Shown here: one piece after another, positions 56,050 through 64,000 of the stretch | Position numbering within the stretch: the first letter of the stretch is position 1 | Layout: every line of letters starts with the position of its first letter | Assembly: GCF_030269925.1 (NCBI RefSeq) | Contig: NC_085128.1 | Location: 11,410,501-11,474,500, forward strand | Reading direction: 5' to 3' | Source of the DNA: Bombyx mori | Taxonomy: Eukaryota; Arthropoda; Insecta; Lepidoptera; Bombycidae | DNA: 64,000 bases | Notes under the pieces: generated by a model | Told to the model about the DNA's origin: nothing | The model's database searches: none | Seen by the model: only the letters and a program-made list of their open reading frames with translations | Made by a program: the position numbers and the translations under genes

Positions 56050-56367
56050 TTTTTTTTATTGCTTAGATGGGTGGACGAGCTCACAGCCCATCTGGTGTTA
56101 AATGGTTACTGGAGCCCATAGATATCCACAACGTAAATGCGCCACCCACCTTGAGATACAAGTTCTAAGGTCTCAAGTATAGTTACAACGGCTGCCCCAC
56201 CCTTCAAACCGAAACGCATTACTGCTTCACGGCAGAAATAGGCAGGGTGGTGGTACCCGTCCGCGCGGACTCACAAAAGGTCCTCCCACCAGTAATTACG
56301 CAAATTATAATTTTGCGGGTTTCATTTTCGGGATGTTATTCCTACACCGTGGAAGTCAATCGTGAAC
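56050..56367 (-). repeat. tRNA-headed SINE, tail plus body
   Basis: Antisense tail then the body (ttttgcgggtttcatt, cgtggaagtcaatcgtgaac). The tRNA head is missing. Confidence 0.88.
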
Positions 56368-56831
56368 AATATATTTGTAAAATAATTAAAAACAATATAA
56401 TAATTAGTATTTGAAGAAGTAAACGCATTTATTTATTTTCCTGACCACCTCAAGATACATCTAAGAAATAGATGCAACACATACAATAGTCCAGGACAAA
56501 ATTTGAATCTGAGTCTCAAAAGATAATTGCTCGAAGGCTCATTATACATCAACAGATAAGAAAAGATCGGATTCTGATTCCGAATTCAGTTGTTACGATC
56601 AGAAGGATTTAAGTAAACAGATATGTATATGCCACAAGCTATTTTCGGAATAATTTAGATGTTATTGAGCCACAAATACAGCTTATGATGCTCAAACACC
56701 TAGCAAAAGCTGTTCCAAACGATTGTTGATCGCGTGTTCGTGAGGAGTTTGCTACAGCGATGACACTTTGGGAACTACGTCTGGGATATAATTTACAGTT
56801 CGTTATTGCGAAATCGACGATTTGCTACCAG
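56368..56831. other. AT-rich DNA, nothing recognised
   Basis: No gene or repeat seen. Confidence 0.4.
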
Positions 56832-57105
56832 AAGGTTCTTGGTTACTTTGGTCACATTGCTCGGCGGCCACCAGACGACCTTGAAAGATTGATTGTGGTG
56901 GGTAAGGTAGAAGGGAAAAGACCAGCCGGCCGGCACCAAACCGTTGGTCGGATCAGATAACTGCGCTCACTGGACTCTCTGTTGCGAACGCCCTGAGAGA
57001 AGCCGAAAACCGAAGCAAATGGAAGCTGATGGTACAAAGAGCCACGAAGGGCTTTCAGGGACACAACCTTCAGCAATGAAGTATTCGACTAAGAAGAAGA
57101 AGAGG
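56832..57105 (+). mobile_element. RTE-type LINE 3' end, about 274 bp
   Basis: Same element as 49881-50148, in the opposite orientation: VLGYFGHIARRPPDDLERLI, KVEGKRPAGR, a frameshift (two bases lost near 56935), then LSVANALREAENRSKWKLMV and a stop near 57077. It ends in an aagaagaagaagagg tail. Confidence 0.85.
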
Positions 57106-57446
57106 AAGATTGAGAAACTTGTTCTGTTCACTTAGAGGTTGCTTTTTTATAAACGAAATAGTTGATTAGCTAAGTAGTGATCGTTTAGAAAGTTTCTATT
57201 GTAGTAAATTATTAATATCTTTTATAAGTAGATAGAGCACGTCCCATTCCATTAGCTGATTATTATAGTTTTATTCGCGTTTATTATTTAATTAAATTAA
57301 TCACACTAGATAAATGACATAAATAATCAACCGGATAATTCGTTTTCAAGAACTATTATTGTACGATTTAATATATTAATAACAGCTGCATAGTGGTAAT
57401 CAGTATGACAATGATAGTTGTATTTTTATAACACTTATCATAGTAC
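57106..57446. other. AT-rich DNA, nothing recognised
   Basis: No gene or repeat seen. Confidence 0.4.
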
Positions 57447-57690
57447 TTTTTTTTTATTGCTTAGATGGGTGGACGAGCTCGCAGTCCACCTGGTGTTAAG
57501 TGGTTACTGGAGCCCATGGACATCTACAACGTAAATGTGCTACCCACCTTGAGATATAAGTTCTAAGATCTCAGTATAGTTACAACGGCTGGCCCACCCT
57601 TCAAACCGAAACGCAATACTGCTTCACGGCAGAAATAGGCAGGGCGGTGGTATCTACCCGCGCGGACTCACAAGAGGTCCTACCACCAGT
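57447..57690 (-). repeat. tRNA-headed SINE tail
   Basis: Antisense, tttattgcttagatgggtgg to ggtcctaccaccagt. Confidence 0.88.
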
Positions 57691-58291
57691 GCAAGGAACA
57701 TATAGAAAATGATTCCAAAAACTCCAGAGAAACAAAACTCAACTAAACGGTACATAACTTAGTAAACAGTGGTCACAGATTGATCGGTACAAAATTGAGC
57801 AAATACAAATTGTCGGGAAAAAAAACTTCTCGTCGACTTTCAAAGAAGTATTCCACGACTTTTACGCTTCAGTAGTTTGTTTGACAACGGTCAAAGACGA
57901 TTGGCACCTAAGAAAAGATTTTTCGACCAAATTATCTGACATGTTGCGTGTACGGTTTTTCCTGTTGGCAAATAACAAACAGCGAGACTTTTTGCTGAGG
58001 GAACAGGAAACACATTAAGTAATTAATGTTGACTGTACAACAAATTTTAGACACATGTGTATCAAAATATAATTAGGAAAATGTGACCTGTTCGATAAAG
58101 GTACGTTAGTTTTTTTTTATGTAAAAAGAGAAACAAATTTCAAAAAAGATTTTTATAGAAACTAGAGGGTAGTTACAATAATATTCAAATGTCGACGAAA
58201 CACTACATTTACTCGTGACCACGAAAATTGAAGTATTAGAAAAGTCGGAAGTAATATAGATAAAGTAACCTTTTTAATATTAATATCATAA
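57691..58291. other. AT-rich DNA, nothing recognised
   Basis: No gene or repeat seen. Confidence 0.4.
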
Positions 58292-58660
58292 GTCGTCGTG
58301 GCCTGCAGGATAAGACATCCGGTGCATTCATATCTAGCGATGCACCGGCGTTCGAATCCCGCTGGTAAGTACCAATTTTTCTAATGGTTTTACGATTTAC
58401 TTCCACGGTGAAGGAATAAAATCGTGTAGTAAAAATGAAAACCGCAAAATTATAATTTGTGCAATTACTCGTGGTAGGACCTCTTGTAAGTCCACACGGG
58501 TAGGTATCACCACCCTGCCTATTTCTGCCGTAAAGCAGTAATGCGTTTTGGTTTGAAATATGGGATAGCCGTTGTAACTATACTGAGACTTTAGAACTCA
58601 TATCTCAAGTTGGGTGACGGCATTTACGTTGTAGATGTCTATGGCCTCCGGTAACCACTA
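58292..58660 (+). repeat. tRNA-headed SINE, near full length
   Basis: Head gtcgtcgtggcctgcaggat (A-box region), gcgttcgaatcccgc (B box), body taccaatttttctaatgg to ccgcaaaattataattt, then the common tail from actcgtggtaggacctcttg to ctccggtaaccact, where it is cut off by SINE-2-like sequence. Best example of the family's layout in this window. Confidence 0.88.
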
Positions 58661-58664
58661 GTTG

Positions 58665-58785
58665 ACGTGACACTTAGCCCAGAGCATCAGCCCGCTGAGT
58701 TTCTCACCAGAACTTTTCAGTGGATCGCGACTCCGATTCGGTAGTGCATTTATGAATCAGCTACTCTCGCCTTCCCACTGCTAGG
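58665..58785 (+). repeat. Diverged SINE-2 fragment
   Basis: cccgctgagtttctcaccag, cagtggatcgcgactccgat and tcggtagtgcatttatg follow the SINE-2 core in the forward direction. Confidence 0.6.
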
Positions 58786-59141
58786 CCCTTATTTTCGCAC
58801 ACCTATATTGGAGATGATGGAAAAGCAATAGGTACATCACAATAAAACAACAATAGTACTAATTATCGGACGTGCTTTTCATCAACGGAATATAAAATAT
58901 ACGATCACGAAGCTTTTATAAGAAGCGTTATACGAAAACAAATCGCTATGCCTTTGCTTCTCCTAACGAGACGTTTATTATGACAGCAGATATTTAATTT
59001 TGTTCAAAGCATTGTTTTTTTTCACAGGTGCAAATCGCAGGAAACTCATGCGCGCGGCAGCAAAAAAAAACATTAGGAACTTTGAAATAGAGATATATGG
59101 AGTATTGAGTTTTGTTAGTACAAATGAACGGATAAGCTTTG

Positions 59142-59420
59142 TTTTTATTACCTATATGAATGAACGAGCTCACAGCCCACCTGGTGATAAATGGTTACTG
59201 GAGTCCATAGACATCTACAACGTAAATGCGCCACTCACCTTGAGATATAAGCTCTAAAGGTTTCAAGTATAGTTACAACGGCTGCCCCACCCTTGAAACC
59301 AAAACGCATTACTGCTTCACGGCAGAAATAGGCAGGGTAGTGGTACCTACCCGTGCGGACTCACAAGAGGTCCTACCACCAGTAATTACGCAAATTATAA
59401 TTTTGCGGGTTTATTACATG
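59142..59420 (-). repeat. tRNA-headed SINE tail plus body, split by an insertion
   Basis: Antisense tail and start of body (ttttgcgggtttattacatg). The body resumes at 59659 (ttattacatg, ttgttattccttcaccg) after the 238-bp element at 59421-59658. Confidence 0.87.
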
Positions 59421-59658
59421 ACTAGCTGACCTGGCAGACTTCGTAGTGCCTCAATCGATAAATAAAAGACACATCAAGGGGACAAATCAAAGGAAAAACA
59501 AAATTGTTTGTTTTTATATAATTCCGAGCTTTTTTATATTTTCTCACCTTTTAAACCTTCCCTGGACTTCCACGAATAATTCAAAACTAAAATTAGCCAA
59601 ATCGGTCCAGCCGTTCTCGAGTTTTAGCGAGACTAACGAACAGCAATTCATTTTTATA
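59421..59658 (-). mobile_element. 'actagctgacctgg' element with 10-bp flanking duplication
   Basis: Begins actagctgacctggcagac and ends acgaacagcaattcattttt. ttattacatg lies on both sides (59411-59420 and 59659-59668) within a SINE whose uninterrupted sequence is known from other copies. The internal phrase aaatcggtccagccgttctc is shared in kind with 20801-21186. Confidence 0.7.
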
Positions 59659-59689
59659 TTATTACATGTTGTTATTCCTTCACCGCCCG

Positions 59690-60109
59690 AGGAGCTTATG
59701 AAAACCACAACGTGCATGTCCTTCTATTACTGACCAAAGTTGAAATTAGTAAAATTCACTTAGAAAGTTTCCTAATTTGCTACATCACTAAAACTAACAA
59801 TCTCTCGTTACAATCTAAACGATGAACAACCAATGGAGTGGAGACAACATGAAATTGTTTCCGCAGCTCGAAGGGTGACAGGTCCGCAGCTGGTCGCTGA
59901 CAACGGTCGTCCGGAGTGACACAGTAATCTATTACTGGTAACGCCTCGAGTGCGCCTCTGTGCCGTTGACTGACTGTTTAGTTAGCCTGCCGTTGATTGC
60001 TTTACTGCTTCTCAAGTGCTAGAGACCGGAAATTTGTCGCAAAGATACATTGTGAAATGGCTTAATTAAGAAAACATACGCGTCAGTAACTCAGTTGTAC
60101 TGAAGAATA
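59690..60109. promoter_or_regulatory. GC-elevated stretch, possible promoter/5' UTR
   Basis: From about 59820 to 60050 the sequence is distinctly richer in G+C than the AT-rich surroundings (for example gcagctcgaagggtgacagg, gtcgctgacaacggtcgtcc). It precedes the small frame at 60110. No core promoter was identified. Confidence 0.25.
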
Positions 60110-60211
60110 ATGGATATCGAATTGGAGGCTTTGCAAATGATCGACAGTATTGAAGCGAATTTATTTTTAAATATAGTACATTTGCAACGCAAGTATCTTT
60201 GTTTTTGTTAA
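60110..60211 (+). CDS. Speculative small frame or first exon
   Basis: No family recognised. An ATG at 60110 opens 33 codons starting MDIELEALQMIDSIEANLF, with a balanced, acidic amphipathic start that looks more protein-like than the AT-rich frames nearby. It could be the first coding exon of a gene running right, with a donor near the gta at about 60176-60178, but I could not find a partner exon. Confidence 0.15.
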   Translation: MDIELEALQMIDSIEANLFLNIVHLQRKYLCFC

Positions 60212-60901
60212 CAAAGTATAAGCTTAAAGACAAATAAATCTTTTTTTTTTACATGAGAGTCGTAGAAACATTTAAAAGTTTTTCTTCTTAGTAGCTTTGT
60301 TATAAGTAGTTACAGGAGACATTACGAATTGAATACCTTCATCTACCTTGTGACAGTTTAAAGTCTTCGTAGCCTAAATGAAAAAAGGCCTGGTGAATTC
60401 GTATCGTATCGAGAGAAAAAAAATCACATGACATCTAAATTTCAATAATATAGTTTATACCGAATTTATAATGTTTTTAGTTGTTCTATAATTACAAATG
60501 GACGTATCGTGGAATGTATTCATGGATGCGTAAAATTGACATCTTGTGAGTTTCGTATTTTTTTCGACGGAAATCCACTATCACATAAGATGATAACATC
60601 AAGGAACTATACTATATTCCAATACGGGATACCATATCTTTCACTGACAAATTGGATTCGATTTGCTTATCCTATATCCTGGGAGAATGTATTCGATGTC
60701 GCAAAGTGCCATTGTTTCTCTGTAATGGATATTTTATTCAGTAGAGCCTTTTATCTTTGGTCTGTACTTGGGTTTTTTAATTTAATGATCCGATTTTCTT
60801 TACTAATATCCCCAGACGAGCTGCATTGCTTCGAAAATTAATTAGAACACTGACGTTTCGTCTTAATTACAGAGAGCAGCATGCAGTTCCTAAATGTTGT
60901 C
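60212..60901. other. No confident gene
   Basis: A 110-codon plus-strand frame at 60509-60841 is hydrophobic and Phe/Ile-rich, with no motif and typical AT-rich codon content. I leave it uncalled. Confidence 0.35.
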
Positions 60902-61020
60902 TTTTCCCCCTACCTATTCGCCTAAGGTGCTGTTTTAGGTGCGGTTTGGCTGGTAGGTGAGCTTACTGGACGCAGCCTGAGAGAATTTGCTAACACTGAC
61001 CCTAGCTAGTGCAATCTAGA
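60902..61020 (-). repeat. SINE-2 fragment
   Basis: ccccctacctattcgcctaa, ggtaggtgagcttactgga and ctaacactgaccctagctag; diverged. Confidence 0.7.
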
Positions 61021-62593
61021 CCCTGTCAACAATTGAAATTTTAATTCAATCAATAAAATCATCAGAAAGCATTTGTAATAGAATCGAACCTTAATTCGTA
61101 TAAATATGCGATGAATCAAGAACATAATATAACGATTCTCCTTGAACCTTGAAGGAATCCAATCCTTTTATCATTTTATAATCTCCCCTTTACTTTATTG
61201 AAACACCCGAACTAGGCACAGCTGGCCATCAATCGCGATAGATATATTCTGTGGCTTAACTACTTTTTCAGGCATTACGGGCTGTTTTTACGATCCAGCT
61301 TGGTTATTTTCCTCGTACCATACATCACTGTCCCTTGTACACTGGCGTTCTGACACAACGCTGCTCGGGTCAATATCAAATTACTCCGGAAAATTTCAAT
61401 CGATACATTGAGAGATAGAAATGGATTTCTATATTTTTGTGTTTACTTTTTTATTACTTAAAATAGTTGCAATAAATGTATTGATTATCTGATTCTGGGA
61501 ATATACAATATTTTTTATAAAACTGTTCTCTTTTTTATGCACTTAAATTTTTTCTTGTCGTTTTGGCAACGTACATTTCTCAGTTTCAGAATCAATATGA
61601 TGTGGTTTTACCGGATAATTTGTTATAATATATGTGATAAGCTTCGAGCTATGAAAATATGTAGTTTTTATTGTCAACGAGAATATTTAGATAGATTAAA
61701 TTCATTAATTTTATAGTTATATAAAAAAAATACAATGTATATTCATTACCTGTAAAGCAAAGTTTTAATGTGTAATAAAATATTTTGGTGAAAGAATAAT
61801 CATTTAAGTATTGTAACTTGATTTATGATTTAGATGAAGTAAAAAACATAAGTATTCAAATTAAAATCGAACAAGCACATAACAAAATCAAATAAAAACT
61901 TGTCAACATCGTATTAAAATAGGTAATTAAAAATCATAGCAGAAACTTTAAGACTATATAGTTCGCATTATTTTATCACAATACAAGTATTTGAACAATA
62001 AGCGAAAAGTACAACAATAAAATTTAATGAAAACGTAATTTATGAGGATTAGTGCGGACCGAGTACAAAGGGATCGTATATTGGAACCAGAACAATGCTT
62101 CTGACGTCGAGGTCTTTTACAATGTTATATAATTCATCTGGAAATGACAGAAAATGAATCATCTTTCAATAGCTGTGTTGACTAAAATAAAAAATAAAAA
62201 CGGAAATATCTACGATGAAATACAGCCGATCTACGAATAAAAAATTAAAATGTGTTGATTAATCAATAATGGGAGCTATTTTATAATTTTCTAATTTTCA
62301 CGTGTAAACGCATCATAGTGAATAAATGACGTTAAAGCTTAATTATGCTTTAAATGTAGACTAGACTTTCTTATCACCCTTAATCTCTATTTCGGGACCT
62401 TTTTAGCCGATTTTAATTATTGTGAATAGTTAATTGTGAACTCATAATTCAAATATATTGTTATTAATATCTCATTCGCTACTTTTTGTTGCTCTTTCTC
62501 TAAGGTTAATCATTTCTAAATGATTGATCCATTACAAAGAATTATAACGAAGAGTACGACGAGCAAATTAACTTATAAACGGAGGCTACGGAA
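61021..62593. other. AT-rich DNA, nothing recognised
   Basis: No gene or known repeat identified on either strand. Confidence 0.4.
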
Positions 62594-62705
62594 CTTCTTA
62601 GTGGGTGCATTTCCGATCCGATAGTAGACTGCGAATCACTGCTCTTGTTCGAGCTAGTGTTAGGAAATTCTCTCAGGCTGTGCTCGTGAATTCACTACCG
62701 GCCAT
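62594..62705 (+). repeat. Diverged SINE-2 fragment
   Basis: Forward-direction core: cttagtgggtgcatttccga, tccgatagtagactgcgaat, ttgttcgagctagtgttagg. Confidence 0.65.
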
Positions 62706-63653
62706 GTGAAGCTTGAATCGCCTAATTTACCAACGAATAGCAAATCAAATTAAATTTGTCTCCAACGATACTGTTTCATTATGATAGTCAGATTAATGTT
62801 GTCGAGTTTCCAACATTTCGTCCCATGCCAATTATAAGTGTCAAATACAGCTATGTCAAAAAAAATACTTCGATGAAATAAAAAATAAAAAACAAATTTC
62901 TATGGGAGTGATTTTTGTTAATTTTCAACTAAAATTTTATTTTCTTAGTCATTATTCATCTTATATGATTTACAAATCAGTTTTTGAAATCCTAATAATT
63001 TAATATTTACTTAAACTTTTCTCAAGAACGAAATAAACACTATGGCATTTCTTGCATCTTTAACCCGGAATTCCCATTCTTCAATGGCTAGGTGCGGCTT
63101 CAAATATAAGAGGCAAATGGTACCACCACACTAGAGGTACCGACGCACGAAAATCAATCACTTAAGTAGTTGGTACTGATTGAACCGGTACAACAAAGGT
63201 TACTTGCACATCCAATTGACCTACTAATGCGTGTTAGAATTTATGGGTAAGTATAATGTCCTAGTTTCGTGTTTTCAAAAAAGCTCTACTACGATATTAT
63301 ATTTAGAAATGTTTGAATACTGTAATCAGTTTCAATCATTTAACTTTTCTGATAAATAAAAAAAGTAGATTTTCCCCGGTAAAACATAATTGTTAGGCGT
63401 AAAAATATAATGAGTTTGCTGAAATATCTGAACGAACTTTTACAGTCCAATTACTAATTTCAAAAGACAAATGACTAGTCTCTGTTAATATTAGGTCCTT
63501 ATATATGAAATTAGCGTTTTGTCGTACTGATCACTTTGAACTCAAATATCTCCTCTTAAGTTAAGAGTTTCAAATTCAAATTTATAAATTCATTTAGCTG
63601 GTACATTTGAGTTTTGAAAACAGTCATTCGTTTGTTTTTTCTTCATTATTTTT
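62706..63653. other. AT-rich DNA, nothing recognised
   Basis: No gene seen. Around 63090-63160 (aggcaaatggtaccaccac) there may be a very old SINE scrap. Confidence 0.35.
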
Positions 63654-63727
63654 GGAACGAAGTTCCTTATGGGACGATGCGGAGGGGTACCCTAACCGGG
63701 AAAAAACGTCCGTAACGTAAGATTTAT
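63654..63727 (+). repeat. ggaacgaagttcc dispersed repeat
   Basis: ggaacgaagttccttatggg, acgatgcggaggggtaccct, gggaaaaaacgtccgtaacg; nearly identical to 25487-25566. Confidence 0.7.
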
Positions 63728-64000
63728 ATTATATATAGTCATAGTATGATGGCTAAAAAGTATAGGCATAGATAGATGTGTTATAGCTTTGACATCTCCC
63801 TGATTCGTACTCTGCTAATGCTAATGGCATAGATTTGTCAAAATATTGATCACAGAATAATCAAATCTTTAAAACATTTCAGTAAACACTAAATAATAAA
63901 CTTTTTATACATACTCGTATATTAATAAAATTGTAGCCATTTACAACTAATTCTATTAAAAATAGACTGCAACAATACCCAAATTCTTTTTAATCTCAAG

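Noticed and set aside
58320..58375. Possible tRNA gene
   Set aside because: A- and B-box-like motifs are the head of a SINE; the sequence continues into the SINE body and lacks a clean acceptor stem.
60509..60841. Plus-strand 110-codon frame as a gene
   Set aside because: AT-rich codon use, hydrophobic low-information peptide, no motif and no splice or promoter context.
1..64000. CRISPR arrays, bacterial operons, phage or defence islands
   Set aside because: No regular spaced repeats, no dense same-strand coding and no ribosome-binding-site context; introns and SINEs show an animal nuclear genome.

Overview
This is a stretch of insect, almost certainly silkworm (Bombyx mori or B. mandarina) nuclear genome. 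It is AT-rich and mostly non-coding. It is packed with a few short retroposon families that recur about forty times, and it holds genes split by GT..AG introns. No bacterial, plasmid or viral gene and no CRISPR array was seen. The Bombyx call rests on recognising the dispersed repeat families (I think of the names Bm1 and BMC1, but cannot match them without a library), on a lepidopteran-type glutathione S-transferase, and on jockey, R1-clade, RTE, maT and mariner remnants.

Left third (1190-19897): a direct tandem duplication of a 9-kb unit. Copy A is 1190-10180 and copy B is 10181-19897. The copies differ by roughly 3% in the flanks I compared, but one tract of 2,247 bp (5572-7818 = 14200-16446) reads as identical. 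Copy B carries two insertions whose empty sites are preserved in copy A: an 888-bp R1-clade LINE fragment with a 15-bp target duplication, and a 205-bp Helitron-like element. Copy A has 412 bp missing from B, bounded by a 6-bp microhomology. The identical tract contains a minus-strand open block with good splice sites at both ends (6310-6560 and 14938-15188), the best candidate for coding sequence in the duplication.

Middle (19898-33300): non-coding DNA with SINEs, Helitron-like fragments and LINE tails. The most readable structure is a nested pair at 30652-32731. An RTE-type fragment flanked by a 19-bp target duplication was later split by a jockey-type LINE whose reverse transcriptase is still open. 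The 500-codon frame is a chimera of both.

Gene (33763-39212): a complete delta/epsilon-type glutathione S-transferase in five coding exons. It gives 217 residues with no stop or frameshift and canonical splice sites, and an AATAAA lies 58 bp downstream. A splice acceptor directly before the ATG implies an upstream non-coding exon. Intron 1 holds a truncated maT (DD37D) transposon, intron 2 an RTE tail, intron 3 a SINE and intron 4 a short retroposon tail. A mariner transposase fossil lies just downstream.

Right third (39300-64000): no confident gene. It holds SINEs in both orientations, short LINE 3' ends (two starting at the same base), a GC-rich poly(A) retroelement tail with a 15-bp target duplication at 48722-49047, and a 238-bp element inserted in a SINE with a 10-bp duplication at 59411-59668. 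Two GC-elevated stretches (55905-55985 and 59820-60211) could be promoter or first-exon DNA, but only weakly so.
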